Shown: positions 23,627 to 33,422, counted from the first letter of the stretch. The stretch: 64,000 nucleotides of DNA from Kosmotoga olearia TBF 19.5.1 (GCF_000023325.1 NC_012785.1:992001-1056000); one strand, 5' to 3'. Numbers and translations are program-made. The notes: generated by a model from the sequence alone, not told the origin.

Positions 23627-25048
23627 CTAATGTAACTCTGTTTCTTCGTCTAGTAATTCCCTGGCAGTTTCTATAATGACGGGATCGACTCCCAAAAGAG
23701 TTGCCACTTTCAAAGCTTCGCGTGGTACCTGATATTCCCCTTTCACCTTAACAAGTGAATAATCGGTGTATTCCGTAAGTGTTTCTGGTTTGACTTCACC
23801 ACTAACATCAATATCTTCTCTCAATCCTTTTACCATATAATGGTGTACGTTTTCACCTCTGGAAACTCCATCATAATGCGTGGTAATAACTGTGAAAGAT
23901 TTCGATGAATTAAATCTTCTCAAAACTGATTTTACAATGGCTTTCCCCTCGTGGGGGTTCGTGTTCCTTGCTAACTCGTCAAAAAGAAATAATCCTCTTT
24001 TCCCCACCTTTAAAAATTCTACCGCTGTGTTCAACTGAATCATTTCAGCGGCAAATGAAGATAACCCGTGTTTGAAAGACTGATAATCCCCCGATAAAAA
24101 GAAAACCCCATCAACAGGCTTTATTTTTGCCCTCTTCGCCGGAACATAGAAACCAAATTGAAACAACACTTGAGCGACAGCAAGGGAACGCAATAGAACG
24201 GTTTTACCAGTCATATTAGCACCGGTTATAAGAGTTACTCCGGGTTGTAGCTGTATATCAACAGGTTGAAATTCTTTTCCCTTTTTCTTCAGTTCATCGC
24301 TAACCTGTGGCTCAAACAACCCCACATATTCTGTTACACTATCAGAAACAGTGGGTCTAATGAAACCAAACTTCTCTATGATCTCCAGCTTTGCAAGAGA
24401 AAAATCTAAAAATCCAACCTTTTCAAGCGCTTCTTCGAGAAGCTCACGATATTTTGAAAGCCTCTCTGTAAGCATTGTTCGGATGCGATCTTCAATATCT
24501 CCTATCCTGTTAATCAAATCGTTAAGTTCCTCGTTTACCTGAACATCATCACCATCTGAAAGTCCCTCTAACTCCCGCTTTCTTTTCCTTAAAGCAGCAA
24601 GTTCGACGGAATAAGCATCGTATATGTAAAAACTTTTCATTCCGAACCCTTCAGGATCCAGAAGTCTGATAACTTCCGAAAGCTCTGGAATTTCAATCGA
24701 CTTCGGCGGGGTAACAAGCAACCTTCGAAGTTCTTCCGCTTCAATACAGAACGCCTTTATTTCAAAAAGTGCGATATCATCGAAGGTTTCACCTGTTCCC
24801 AATCTCTTAACCACACCAGAAATATCCCTGAGTTGACACAACCTATGCTTGAGATTATCCTTAAGAGAAAGGTTACAGGCGATGTACCTGGCTATTTCAT
24901 CAAAAATTCTGAGTTCAGCTTCGATCTTTTCAGGATCGGTGAGATATTCAAGGGACTCAAGATGCTTCCTGCCCATAGGCGTGATTATATCGAGAGCGTT
25001 TTTGATATATGTGAAACCAATCTTTTCCGCAAAATCCCTTTCAATCAC
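23627..25048 (-). CDS. kamC: MutS-like ATPase, aminomutase reactivase subunit
   Basis: 473 residues. The C-terminal half is a MutS-type ATPase: Walker A GANMTGKT at 276-283, Walker B LFLFDELARNTNP around 353-365, then TVITTHYDG. The N-terminal half has MutS core/lever helices but no mismatch-recognition domain. In lysine-fermentation loci this gene accompanies the aminomutase, and I recall it being annotated as the reactivase ATPase KamC; the B/C lettering may be swapped in some databases. The role is probably exchange of damaged cobalamin in KamDE. It overlaps the P-loop gene upstream by four bases. Confidence 0.82.
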   Translation of the reverse strand: MIERDFAEKIGFTYIKNALDIITPMGRKHLESLEYLTDPEKIEAELRIFDEIARYIACNLSLKDNLKHRLCQLRDISGVVKRLGTGETFDDIALFEIKAFCIEAEELRRLLVTPPKSIEIPELSEVIRLLDPEGFGMKSFYIYDAYSVELAALRKRKRELEGLSDGDDVQVNEELNDLINRIGDIEDRIRTMLTERLSKYRELLEEALEKVGFLDFSLAKLEIIEKFGFIRPTVSDSVTEYVGLFEPQVSDELKKKGKEFQPVDIQLQPGVTLITGANMTGKTVLLRSLAVAQVLFQFGFYVPAKRAKIKPVDGVFFLSGDYQSFKHGLSSFAAEMIQLNTAVEFLKVGKRGLFLFDELARNTNPHEGKAIVKSVLRRFNSSKSFTVITTHYDGVSRGENVHHYMVKGLREDIDVSGEVKPETLTEYTDYSLVKVKGEYQVPREALKVATLLGVDPVIIETARELLDEETELH

Positions 25049-26073
25049 GTCAAATCACCTTCTTCAACGACATCGATAACCGGTACTCCCAGTTCCTTCT
25101 CCAGAAGCCCTACAAGCTCTTCCGAATTGAGCTTGTAGCCCTTTGGAGAAAGAGGATTAACGGTAACCGCCAGAAGATTTACCTGTTTCAAAACAAAGAT
25201 CCTGCCACCAAGACGGAAATACCTATCCAATGTTTCTGGAGAAACGAAAACCTTTGTGTAATCTCTAACGATGATTTCAGGCATAGTTTTCCACTTTCTC
25301 TGAATAATGTTCCGTACAAATTTTTCAGAAAGTGATCCCGTCACGTATATACGTTTTCCCTTTAAAACATCTTCTTCCAGATCCCCTATTCCTAATAGCG
25401 TAGTCTTCATGGGAATTTTTTCAAGCTCCCCTTTATCGTCAACGAGCCACAGCGCTTCGATTACGCTGGAAAGTTTTTTCCGCAGTTCTTGGCTAACTTC
25501 AGGGAGTTTCATCAAATTAACCTTATGCTTCGTCTTTTTCAGAAGTTCGTATTTATTCAGGGATAATGCTGCTCCCGTTGCAAGAATAACACCGTCCGTT
25601 ATAAACGGTGAAGAAGAGCTCAGCCTAAAAATCGCCCCATCCACCAATACGGTAGTGGCACCCAACTTTATCATATCTTCTATCACTCGTTTAACCTGGG
25701 TAGTTGTCGAAGGACCTGTAAGAATTATTTTCCCCGGTTCTAATGCTTTCGCTAACACAATTCTTCCCAGCGGAGTAAAAATCTCACTAACTTCAAGTAT
25801 CTCGGCAAGAAATTTTTTCTCTTTGAAATGGCGTTCCGAAGTTGCAAAAAAGTTGCCCTCTCTGAGTATTATTTCAGGTTTTGGCGTCAACGTTACCTGA
25901 TCGATACTTTCGCCATCCATTCCAATAGAAGTAACCCCAATTTTAGTTGAAGAATCACCGAGGTGCTTAACGATGAAATTAAGCACCTCGGTTTTTCCGG
26001 TATTCTTTTCCATTCCAACGATAGCAACGCTATCTAGATCTAGTATTTTTTTAAGGAGATCACGTGTTTTCAT
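25045..26073 (-). CDS. kamB: P-loop protein of the aminomutase reactivase
   Basis: 342 residues. An N-terminal P-loop GMEKNTGKT (20-28) is followed by the switch-like segment IGVTSIGMDGESIDQ and DGAIFRLSSSSPF. The family is found only beside lysine 5,6-aminomutase genes as far as I know. Together with the MutS-like protein it is thought to reactivate the B12 enzyme, in analogy to diol-dehydratase reactivases. The symbol follows recalled usage. Start ATG at 26073; the ribosome site is AAGGAGTACCG about eight bases away. The stop overlaps kamC by 4 bases. Confidence 0.78.
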   Translation of the reverse strand: MKTRDLLKKILDLDSVAIVGMEKNTGKTEVLNFIVKHLGDSSTKIGVTSIGMDGESIDQVTLTPKPEIILREGNFFATSERHFKEKKFLAEILEVSEIFTPLGRIVLAKALEPGKIILTGPSTTTQVKRVIEDMIKLGATTVLVDGAIFRLSSSSPFITDGVILATGAALSLNKYELLKKTKHKVNLMKLPEVSQELRKKLSSVIEALWLVDDKGELEKIPMKTTLLGIGDLEEDVLKGKRIYVTGSLSEKFVRNIIQRKWKTMPEIIVRDYTKVFVSPETLDRYFRLGGRIFVLKQVNLLAVTVNPLSPKGYKLNSEELVGLLEKELGVPVIDVVEEGDLT

Positions 26074-26095
26074 CGGTACTCCTTCTTAAAAGAAA

Positions 26096-26515
26096 CTAAG
26101 ATTCATCCCTGAACATAACCAGCGCTTCGCCATCAACGGCGATTTCTCCGTTGCTTTTGATCACCTGCGTCGACAATCTTATTCTTGATTTCCCGGTTAT
26201 CTTTTCAAGAACTTCTACCCGAATGGTGATTTCTTCATCAAGATAGACAGGCCGTTTGAATTTTGCATCCTGCTTGAGATATATCGTACCTGGCCCCGGG
26301 AAATCTCTTCCAAGAACCGCCGAAACAAGACCGAGGATGAGGATTCCATGGGCAATTCTGCCACCAAAAATCGTACTCCTGGCGTACTCTTCATCGAGGT
26401 GAACCGGATTATCATCCCCGGTAATCTTCGCGAATTCTCTAATCATCTCGTCGGTGACCTTTCTTTTCTTCTCAAAAACTTTACCAACTGTTATGTCATC
26501 ATACTTTCTGGCCAC
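26096..26515 (-). CDS. MaoC-like (R)-specific enoyl-CoA hydratase
   Basis: About 139 residues forming one hot-dog domain. [39 protein letters not shown] contains the catalytic Asp-His dyad (D and H of the hydratase motif). It interconverts crotonyl-CoA and (R)-3-hydroxybutyryl-CoA in the best-known relatives. Start: GTG at 26515, a few bases after GGAGGGG; an ATG upstream would add 16 residues inside kamA. It is embedded in the lysine operon, which yields crotonyl-CoA via Kal, so a link from crotonyl-CoA to 3-hydroxybutyryl-CoA is a reasonable inference. It is not part of the textbook set. Confidence 0.84.
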   Translation of the reverse strand: MARKYDDITVGKVFEKKRKVTDEMIREFAKITGDDNPVHLDEEYARSTIFGGRIAHGILILGLVSAVLGRDFPGPGTIYLKQDAKFKRPVYLDEEITIRVEVLEKITGKSRIRLSTQVIKSNGEIAVDGEALVMFRDES

Positions 26516-27779
26516 CCTTTCCCCTCCCTTCTTTCCAGCGGAGGATCCGCTCTTTTCTATCAAGATTAGCCGGTTCTATGTTGAGCTGCTTACCGTCAAG
26601 AAGGGCTGCAACTCCTTTGAGTTCGTATTTCTTCCTGTATTCAGAATCATCAACGTCGGTATCCGTTTCTTCCGGTTCATGATAGGTGGTTATTACTCCT
26701 TCATAGTTTCTGAGAACCACCGTTCTATCCGACTGTGAAACAACGTATTGTGGCATCACCCTGATCTTCCCGCCGCCACCGGGAGCATCAACAACAAAGG
26801 TAGGAACACAGAATCCCGATGTATGCCCTATCAACGATTCCATGATCGCTATACCTTTTCTGATAGAAGTTCGGAAATGACCTATTCCCTGGGAAAGATC
26901 ACACTGGTAAATATAATAAGGCCTGACCCTTATCTTCACAAGCTGGTGAACGAGTTCCATCATTATGTAAGGACTGTCATTGACACCTCTAAGCAAAACG
27001 CTCTGGTTACCAAGTGGTATACCTGCATTTGCGAGAGTTTCACAGGCTTTTGCGGATTCAGGTGTAATTTCTTTTGGATGATTAAAATGAGTGTTCAACC
27101 AAATAGGATGATATTTTTTAAGCATCTTCACCAGTTCTGGTGTTATTCTTTGTGGAAGAACAACAGGCGTTCTGCTTCCAATCCTTATTATCTCCACATG
27201 TGGTATTTTCCTGAGTTCCTTCAATATGTATTCTAAAACAGAATCATCAACGAGCAGAGCGTCCCCACCGGAAAGCAAAACGTCCCTCACCTGCGGAGTT
27301 TCTCGAATGTACTCAATGGCTTTATCGATTTCCCTTTTGGTTCTCGGTTTGTCCAGCTGGCCGGCAAATCTCCTTCGGGTACAATGACGGCAATACATAG
27401 AACACTGATCGGTTATCAACAGCAGAACACGGTCAGGATATCTGTGAGTTAGGCCAGGAACCGGAGAATCCTCATCTTCGTGCAATGGATCAAGCATGTC
27501 CCATCTGTCAACAATGAGTTCCTTTTCAGTAGGAACAGCTTGCCTTCTGATAGGACATTTTGGATTGTCAGGATCCATCAACGTGGCGTAGTAAGGAGTA
27601 ATAGCCATTCTAAGGGTTTTGAGGCAGTTTTTGATACCTTCTTCTTCTTCCTTGGTTATATTGATCACCTGTTTTAACTGTTCAACTGTGGTGATCCTAT
27701 TCCGTACCTGCCATCGCCAGTCGTTCCACTCCTTTTCTGTGACATCCTTCCAAAGCGGTATTTTCTTATAGTCTCTCAT
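26499..27779 (-). CDS. kamA: Lysine 2,3-aminomutase
   Basis: 426 residues. The radical-SAM cluster motif CSMYCRHC has cysteines at 126, 130 and 133. The PLP-lysine lies in [13 protein letters not shown] near residue 337, and [11 protein letters not shown] is family-conserved. It converts L-lysine to L-beta-lysine, the first step of this fermentation, anaerobically. GGAGGGGG precedes the ATG closely. The C-terminal tail has a zinc-site-like region and ends in a basic GRGKGGQKV that overlaps the hydratase gene by 17 bases. Confidence 0.97.
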   Translation of the reverse strand: MRDYKKIPLWKDVTEKEWNDWRWQVRNRITTVEQLKQVINITKEEEEGIKNCLKTLRMAITPYYATLMDPDNPKCPIRRQAVPTEKELIVDRWDMLDPLHEDEDSPVPGLTHRYPDRVLLLITDQCSMYCRHCTRRRFAGQLDKPRTKREIDKAIEYIRETPQVRDVLLSGGDALLVDDSVLEYILKELRKIPHVEIIRIGSRTPVVLPQRITPELVKMLKKYHPIWLNTHFNHPKEITPESAKACETLANAGIPLGNQSVLLRGVNDSPYIMMELVHQLVKIRVRPYYIYQCDLSQGIGHFRTSIRKGIAIMESLIGHTSGFCVPTFVVDAPGGGGKIRVMPQYVVSQSDRTVVLRNYEGVITTYHEPEETDTDVDDSEYRKKYELKGVAALLDGKQLNIEPANLDRKERILRWKEGRGKGGQKV

Positions 27780-27836
27780 ACGCCCCCTCCGACTTTATGT
27801 TTTTTATATAAGTGTATCCCTGCAACAACCCCTCTT

Positions 27837-28871
27837 CTAAGCATATACGCTTTCAAACAATTCTCTTATTTTCGGTGCTTCTCTGAGAATATTCAAACTG
27901 AGTTCTGCATGACCCTTGGTGTAACCATTTCCGATTATCATTGTCACATCTTTGCCGACACCTTCAGCTCCAAGGGCCGCTCTAGTAAATGATGTTGCCA
28001 TGCTGAAGAAATAAACTATCCCCTCGTCTTTGGTTATAAGAATAGAAGACATTTCTGTGGCTTCAACGTTGACATTGTTTATAACTACATCGCATAAGTT
28101 ACCATTTGTGAGCTTATTGATTTCTTCAAAAACTTCGACAGGTTTTGTGGCGTCAAGCTGAAGGACGTGATGTGCCAGTCCAAGTTCTTCAATTCTTTTA
28201 GCATTTTGTTCGGATTTTTCAATAACAATTACTTTTCCGTCTTTTCCGGCATTTTTCATCGCCTGATAGGCACACAAAACACCAGACTTTCCGCCACCAC
28301 CAATTATGGCAACGGTCATTCCCGGGTTGACCAGCTTGTTCACCTGTGCTGGTGCTCCAGCAACATCTAAAACCGCAAGGGCAAGTTTTTCCGGGATATC
28401 ATCTGGAAGTACAGCGTAGATTCCACTCTCGAAAAGAATAGCTTTACCTTCTATATCTACCTGATCAGTATTCAGATTTATAGACTTTATCTTTTCTATT
28501 TTGAGTGGTGTGAGTGAAAGGGAAACAAGAGTTGCTACCTTGTCACCAACCTTTAAGCCTCTATCCTTAAGATCGGGGCCAATCTCTCTGACCACTCCAA
28601 TGAGCATGCCACCAGAACCCGTCACAGGGTTCTGAAGCTTTCCGCGTTCGTTGACTATGTCCAAAATCATCTGCTTGATCTTTTCAGGATCGTTTCCACA
28701 AGCTTGTTTCATCTGGGTAAAGCTCGCAGAATCAACATTTAATGTTATGACATCAAGAAGAATTTCGTTGGAGTATATCTCCATAGTGTTGTCTATCTTC
28801 CATGCTGCTTGGGGCAACGATCCGACTGGCTCTATCACTCTATGAGTTCCAAAGGGACATCCTTTTTTCAC
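27837..28871 (-). CDS. kdd: L-erythro-3,5-diaminohexanoate dehydrogenase
   Basis: 344 residues. The N-terminal phrase MKKGCPFGTHRVIEPVGSLP is characteristic of Kdd. The Rossmann region VAIIGGGGKSGVLCAYQAM begins near residue 184. It oxidatively deaminates 3,5-diaminohexanoate to 3-keto-5-aminohexanoate with NAD. The start is GTG at 28871, after AGGAGG with about eight bases of spacing. It follows kce by five bases and precedes kamA by 57, all in one direction. Confidence 0.95.
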   Translation of the reverse strand: MKKGCPFGTHRVIEPVGSLPQAAWKIDNTMEIYSNEILLDVITLNVDSASFTQMKQACGNDPEKIKQMILDIVNERGKLQNPVTGSGGMLIGVVREIGPDLKDRGLKVGDKVATLVSLSLTPLKIEKIKSINLNTDQVDIEGKAILFESGIYAVLPDDIPEKLALAVLDVAGAPAQVNKLVNPGMTVAIIGGGGKSGVLCAYQAMKNAGKDGKVIVIEKSEQNAKRIEELGLAHHVLQLDATKPVEVFEEINKLTNGNLCDVVINNVNVEATEMSSILITKDEGIVYFFSMATSFTRAALGAEGVGKDVTMIIGNGYTKGHAELSLNILREAPKIRELFESVYA

Positions 28872-28876
28872 AATTT

Positions 28877-29701
28877 CTACCTCCTGATACCAAGGATTTC
28901 TCTTGCTTCATCCGGGGTAGCGATCTCTCTACCAAGTTCCTTAGCAATCCTCACAATCCTTTCTACTAACTGTGCGTTTGATTTAGCGAGTTCACCCTTT
29001 CTGTAATAAATATTGTCTTCAAACCCAACTCGCACGTGTCCTCCCATAGCAATAGCATGAACAGCTAATGGCAGTTCGTAACGTCCGATTCCCGCAACAC
29101 TCCATGTGGAACCTGGAGGAATACAGTTAACAAGATAAACAAGGTCCTGAATGTTTCCTGGTATAGCACCTGGTACTCCCATCACAAAATCGAAATGCAA
29201 AGGAGGTTCCAAAATACCTTTTTTCACCAATCTGAGAGCATTTTCAATCATTCCGCGTTCAAAAACCTCAATCTCAGGCTTTATACCACGTTTTTTCATT
29301 TCTAAAGCGAAACGCTCGATATACTCCTCAGGATTAGCGAAAATATCTTTGCCGAAATTGCAAGTTCCTGTTGAAAGCGTTGCCATTTCTGGGTTGAGGT
29401 AAAGTGGTTGAATTCTCTCTTCAACGGTGTGCCACACTGCTCCACCCGTAGATGGCTGCACGATGATGTTACATTTAGCTTCTATCTTTTCCTTTATCTC
29501 TCTATAAATTTCAAGTGACTGTGTAGGCTTTCCTTCCGGATCGCGTGCATGAACGTGCACAATGGAAGCACCAGAAAGATAACACCTGTACGCTTCTTCA
29601 GCTATTTCATCTGGTGTTATTGGAAGATTGGGTTGTTGTTTCTTGGTAACCTCCGCACCAGTCACCGCAGCGGTAATTATAAGCTTTTGCGTATCAACCA
29701 C
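28877..29701 (-). CDS. kce: 3-keto-5-aminohexanoate cleavage enzyme (BKACE family)
   Basis: About 274 residues of the DUF849/BKACE TIM barrel. Visible are [38 protein letters not shown] (metal-binding His pair) and [17 protein letters not shown]. It condenses 3-keto-5-aminohexanoate with acetyl-CoA to give 3-aminobutyryl-CoA and acetoacetate. The start is uncertain: I took the GTG at 29701, which overlaps the end of kal by 8 bases; a GTG 33 bases further upstream is possible. No strong ribosome site is visible, so translation is probably coupled to kal. Confidence 0.93.
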   Translation of the reverse strand: MVDTQKLIITAAVTGAEVTKKQQPNLPITPDEIAEEAYRCYLSGASIVHVHARDPEGKPTQSLEIYREIKEKIEAKCNIIVQPSTGGAVWHTVEERIQPLYLNPEMATLSTGTCNFGKDIFANPEEYIERFALEMKKRGIKPEIEVFERGMIENALRLVKKGILEPPLHFDFVMGVPGAIPGNIQDLVYLVNCIPPGSTWSVAGIGRYELPLAVHAIAMGGHVRVGFEDNIYYRKGELAKSNAQLVERIVRIAKELGREIATPDEAREILGIRR

Positions 29702-30086
29702 CTCGCTTTCGCTGTTTATCAAGCGGAACAACACAGGTTCCGGAAGCTCTACAAACTACTATCGGTTCTTCCAAAACCTCAGCAGCCGAATCGGAAATAT
29801 CAGGTCTTGCGGTTATCACTTTTCTTGCTTCAAAAACCATTTTTCTCGAGGTCCTTCCAACCTCAACGATTTCTCCAATTGCTTCGATATAATCGCCCGC
29901 ATAAACGGGAGCAAGAAATTCGATGTTGTCATAAGCTCTGAAAAGTCCCTCATCACCATCATGTCTTATAAGAAGCTCAGTTGCAACATCTCCGAAAAGT
30001 TGCAGTATTCTGGCCCCATCCACAAGGTTTCCGCCGTAATGAGCATCGTGTAGACTCATTCTCACTCGAATAATCGCTTTTTCCAT
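29694..30086 (-). CDS. kal: 3-aminobutyryl-CoA ammonia-lyase
   Basis: 130 residues, a hot-dog-fold protein. [20 protein letters not shown] and [22 protein letters not shown] are characteristic of Kal. It removes ammonia from 3-aminobutyryl-CoA to give crotonyl-CoA. It is the first gene of the lysine operon; GGGGGT lies six bases before the ATG. The A+T-rich leader to 30180 contains TTGTTT/TAAATA-like boxes but no convincing promoter. Confidence 0.94.
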   Translation of the reverse strand: MEKAIIRVRMSLHDAHYGGNLVDGARILQLFGDVATELLIRHDGDEGLFRAYDNIEFLAPVYAGDYIEAIGEIVEVGRTSRKMVFEARKVITARPDISDSAAEVLEEPIVVCRASGTCVVPLDKQRKRGG

Positions 30087-30298
30087 TCACATACCCCCTT
30101 ACTTTAATATTTTCTCAGTATATTTATATTTCAGCAATTACAAAAACAAACGTTTATAGCCAAAAGAATTCAGGAAATACGCTCTAAATGCTTTATGCTC
30201 GCTTATAATGTTCCATAATCCGCGCGTTTTTAGGAGGTCAATCAAAACTTTTATTGGGCAAATATTTGTTATATTATCGTTATAAGGTTGGTGGGATA

Positions 30299-30901
30299 AT
30301 GAGTGGGTTCACTTATGACGCAATAGCAAAGATATATGATCTGCTTCTTTTTCCTCTCGAAAAATTTGGGATTGAAAAGCTAAGAAGAAGGTTTGTTCCC
30401 ATGATTGAAGGTTATACTCTGGATCTTGCTGTTGGCACAGGGAACAACATAAAATATTATCCAGAGAGTTCAAAGGTCGTTCTCATAGATGCTTCCAGTA
30501 AAATGCTTAAAATTGCAGAGGAAAAAGCAAAAAAACAAGCGAAAAACGTAAACTTAAAATTTGTCCATTCGCGCCTTGAAAATCTACCTTTTCCAGACAA
30601 CTTTTTCGACACTATCCTATCTATAGATGTTTTTTGTTCAGTTCAAGACCAACAAAAAGCTCTTTTAGAGGTCGAAAGGGTTCTTAAACCCGGCGGAAAG
30701 GCTATCTTTGTCGAGCACATGCTCACCGGGAAGCCTCTTAAAGACTTATGGTTATATTTGTTTAACGTAATAACTTATCCCACCGTAGGTTCATCAATGA
30801 CTCGTAGAACTCTGCAAAACATAGAAAAAAGCGGTCTAGTTATTTTGAAGGTAGAGAACCTTCGGGGATCTTTCAAATATATACTCTGCACGAAAAACTG
30901 A
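30299..30901 (+). CDS. SAM-dependent methyltransferase, UbiE-like class I
   Basis: 200 residues. SAM-binding motif I is TLDLAVGTGNNIKYY, with ILSIDVFCSVQDQQKAL and RVLKPGGKAIFVEH as later motifs. Substrate unknown; small-molecule or lipid methylation is typical of this group. Start: ATG at 30299, shortly after GGTGGGAT; an upstream ATG at 30254 lies in A+T-rich leader. Boxes TTTATT and TATTAT (16-bp spacing, about 30251-30278) could be its promoter. It sits divergently from the lysine operon and convergently to fabZ, with no clear partner. Confidence 0.82.
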   Translation: MSGFTYDAIAKIYDLLLFPLEKFGIEKLRRRFVPMIEGYTLDLAVGTGNNIKYYPESSKVVLIDASSKMLKIAEEKAKKQAKNVNLKFVHSRLENLPFPDNFFDTILSIDVFCSVQDQQKALLEVERVLKPGGKAIFVEHMLTGKPLKDLWLYLFNVITYPTVGSSMTRRTLQNIEKSGLVILKVENLRGSFKYILCTKN

Positions 30902-30920
30902 ACGGAAAAAGGAGCTGTAT

Positions 30921-31340
30921 TTAAGACCTCTTCATTCCCACAAGTATCGTGGCAACGGTAACAACCTTTTCTTCTACCTTTGCTTTGCCTTCAACAGTCA
31001 CTATCCCCATTCTTTCACGAACCAATTCAACCTCGTAAACGAGCCTATCTCCCGGTTTCACCTCTCTCTTAAATCGGGCTTTCTCAATCCCTATAAAAAG
31101 CGGTGTCCCCTGGGCTTCCTTCATAAGCAATACCCCGGCAGCCTGAGCTAGCCCTTCAATTATTAGAACGCCGGGATAAATGGGATAATCCGGAAAATGC
31201 CCCTTAAACACTGGATCGTCCTCCCGGATATCCCTGAACGCCACTATTTTTGATTCTTGCTCTTCAATTACACCATCAACAAGTAGAAAAGGATCCCTGT
31301 GTGGAAGTACCGACATAACATATTCTTTTCCTCTCAACAT
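30921..31340 (-). CDS. fabZ: 3-hydroxyacyl-ACP dehydratase
   Basis: 139 residues. LPHRDPFLLVDGV and GHFPDYPIYPGVLIIEGLAQAAG contain the catalytic His and Glu of the hot-dog dehydratase. It removes water in the fatty acid elongation cycle. It is read divergently from fabH, with a 184-bp shared upstream region, so the fab genes are probably co-regulated from that region. Confidence 0.94.
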   Translation of the reverse strand: MLRGKEYVMSVLPHRDPFLLVDGVIEEQESKIVAFRDIREDDPVFKGHFPDYPIYPGVLIIEGLAQAAGVLLMKEAQGTPLFIGIEKARFKREVKPGDRLVYEVELVRERMGIVTVEGKAKVEEKVVTVATILVGMKRS

Positions 31341-31400
31341 AACATCACCTCAAAAAAATAATAGCATTAAAATGTGGATTATGCGCTGTCCAGATTTCGT

Positions 31401-31437
31401 ACGTTCAATATGGAAGTACCGACCGAATATCGAACGT
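31401..31437. promoter_or_regulatory. Inverted repeat between fabZ and fabH
   Basis: ACGTTCAATAT (31401-31411) and ATATCGAACGT (31427-31437) are inverted repeats matching at 10 of 11 positions, separated by 15 bases and followed on the plus strand by a run of seven T. It could be a regulator site shared by fabZ and fabH. It could also be a terminator/attenuator in the fabH leader. Confidence 0.45.
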
Positions 31438-31524
31438 TTTTTTGCTTAAAAAGCATGGCATATTGTTGCTATGAGTTAAGAGCACTCACAAAAACGAGTT
31501 GCAGAGATTATGGAGGGGATCAAA

Positions 31525-32505
31525 ATGTCAATAAATGTTATTGGAACAGGGGCGTATTTACCGCCCAAAGTTGTTACGAACCAGGAATTAGCCACAATGC
31601 TAGACATTTCTCCAGAGTGGATTGAACGCCGAACGGGCATCAAAGAAAGACGATTTGCAACTGAAGATACTCTGCTATCTATGGCTGTAAAAGCATCTCT
31701 GAAAGCTCTCGAGAATTTTGATAAAAATGTTGATTTTATTGTTGCTCATTCATCTTCTGTGGAGGAAAGCTTCCCATCGCTCTCTTCCTCAATTGCCAAA
31801 GAATTGGGTATAAAACCCAAGCTTGCTTTCGATCTGGTTTCAGGATGCACTGGTTTTCTTCAAGCACTTTTAACAGCATCTTCTGCAATGGAACAATTCA
31901 ATCTGAACACAGCTTTAGTTGTCGCTTCAGAACATCTAAGCAAACATCTCGATTTTTCCGATAGAGATACCGCTATCATCTTTGGTGATGGTGCCGGGGC
32001 CCTTCTCTTGGAAAAATCCACTGGTAACGACTTTATTATCGGCTACGATCTTGGAACCATGGTGGAAAGGAAAGACAGTCTTTCATTGAAAGCTGGAACA
32101 ACAAGCAAGATCAAAATGCGAGGTACCGAAGTATTTCGTTTTGCCGTTCGTGCACTAACACGTTCCATAGAGAACTCACTCAAAAAGGCCGGAATCGGTC
32201 CGGAAGAGCTGGATTTCATCATACCACACCAGTCAAATTCAAGAATTTTGGAATCCGCAAACAAAATTCTACAAATTCCTGAAGAGAAGATCATTTCACA
32301 TCTAACGTATTACGGTAATACCGGGTCGGCTTCTATTCCGATAGCAATAGATCTTGCTACAAGAGAAGGAAAATTACAGCAGGGTCAAAAAATACTCTTC
32401 ACCAGTTACGGTGCTGGTTTATCATGGACAAGTTTGCTGGTTGAGTGGAGAACCGGGAAGGAGGAATGGAGTTGCATCTTAGAAACAGTATTTCAAGGTT
32501 ACTAG
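31525..32505 (+). CDS. fabH: 3-oxoacyl-ACP synthase III
   Basis: 326 residues. The catalytic triad is visible: Cys in LVSGCTGFLQAL (about 109), His in IPHQSNSRI and Asn in YYGNTGSASIPIA. It starts fatty acid synthesis from an acyl-CoA and malonyl-ACP. Start: ATG at 31525, six bases after GGAGGGG. The normal FabH end (LLVEW) is followed by about 20 extra residues that read over the fabK ribosome site and start, giving a 34-base overlap. That suggests loss of an original stop. Confidence 0.94.
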   Translation: MSINVIGTGAYLPPKVVTNQELATMLDISPEWIERRTGIKERRFATEDTLLSMAVKASLKALENFDKNVDFIVAHSSSVEESFPSLSSSIAKELGIKPKLAFDLVSGCTGFLQALLTASSAMEQFNLNTALVVASEHLSKHLDFSDRDTAIIFGDGAGALLLEKSTGNDFIIGYDLGTMVERKDSLSLKAGTTSKIKMRGTEVFRFAVRALTRSIENSLKKAGIGPEELDFIIPHQSNSRILESANKILQIPEEKIISHLTYYGNTGSASIPIAIDLATREGKLQQGQKILFTSYGAGLSWTSLLVEWRTGKEEWSCILETVFQGY

Positions 32506-33422
32506 GGATAAAATATCCAATTCTACAGGGAGGAATGGCCTGGGTTTCTACGGCGGAGCTGGTCTCCGCTGTCTCGAATGCTGGTGGTCTTGGAATAATA
32601 GCGGCAGGAAACTTAACTCCAGAAGAACTTGAAAAAGAGATTAAAAGAACTCGAGAAATGACGGATAAACCTTTCGGGGTCAACATAATGTTGTTGTCTC
32701 CTCACGTTGATTCTCTCATAGAAGTTGTATGTCAACAAAAAATACCTGTTGTTACCACAGGAGCAGGCAATCCCGGAAAATACATGGACACATTTAAGAA
32801 CGCCGGTATAAAAGTTATTCCCGTGGTAGCTTCACCTTCTCTCGCAAAAAGGATGGAAAACCTTGGTGCCGATGCAGTCATAGCTGAGGGGATGGAAGCA
32901 GGTGGACATGTGGGAAAATTAACAACAATGGTTCTCATTCCACAGGTTGTGGATGCTGTTTCTATCCCGGTCATCGCTGCTGGAGGAATAGCTGACGGCC
33001 GTGGTGTTGCGGCAGCTTTCTGTCTCGGAGCTTCAGGAGTACAGATTGGAACACGCTTTGTTTGTTCACAAGAATGTACAGTCCACACTGAATACAAAAA
33101 AAGAATAGTAAAAGCAGGGCCTATGGATAGCGTTCTAACGGGTCTCAGTACCGGTCACCCGGTAAGATCTCTGAGAAACAAACTCACAAGAAAGCTTCTA
33201 CAAATAGAAAAAAACGGAGCCTCTTTCGAGGAAATCGAAAAGTTGACCCTCGGATCACTTCGTAGGGCGGTTGTGGAAGGAGATATAGCTGAAGGTTCCG
33301 TGATGGCAGGTCAGATAGCCGGAATGATAAAGGATATAAAACCCGTAAAAGAAATCATCACTGATTTAATTGAAGAAGCCAATAACGTACTTGCCAGTCT
33401 CCACGGAGGTGTAACCGCATGA
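32472..33422 (+). CDS. fabK: Enoyl-ACP reductase II, FMN-dependent
   Basis: About 316 residues of the nitronate-monooxygenase/FabK barrel. LLGIKYPILQGGMAWVSTAELV is the typical N-terminus; IAEGMEAGGHVGKLTTMVLIP holds the catalytic His and AAGGIADGRGVAAAFCLGA the flavin phosphate site. It replaces FabI as the enoyl reductase. Start: I chose TTG at 32472, seven bases after AAGGAGG; an ATG at 32466 is only a base or two from that site. It lies between fabH and fabD, which it overlaps by 4 bases. Confidence 0.93.
   Translation: MHLRNSISRLLGIKYPILQGGMAWVSTAELVSAVSNAGGLGIIAAGNLTPEELEKEIKRTREMTDKPFGVNIMLLSPHVDSLIEVVCQQKIPVVTTGAGNPGKYMDTFKNAGIKVIPVVASPSLAKRMENLGADAVIAEGMEAGGHVGKLTTMVLIPQVVDAVSIPVIAAGGIADGRGVAAAFCLGASGVQIGTRFVCSQECTVHTEYKKRIVKAGPMDSVLTGLSTGHPVRSLRNKLTRKLLQIEKNGASFEEIEKLTLGSLRRAVVEGDIAEGSVMAGQIAGMIKDIKPVKEIITDLIEEANNVLASLHGGVTA

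Noticed and set aside
23627-25048. DNA mismatch repair MutS
   Set aside because: It lacks the mismatch-recognition domain and is overlapped with the aminomutase genes, matching the reactivase ATPase instead.
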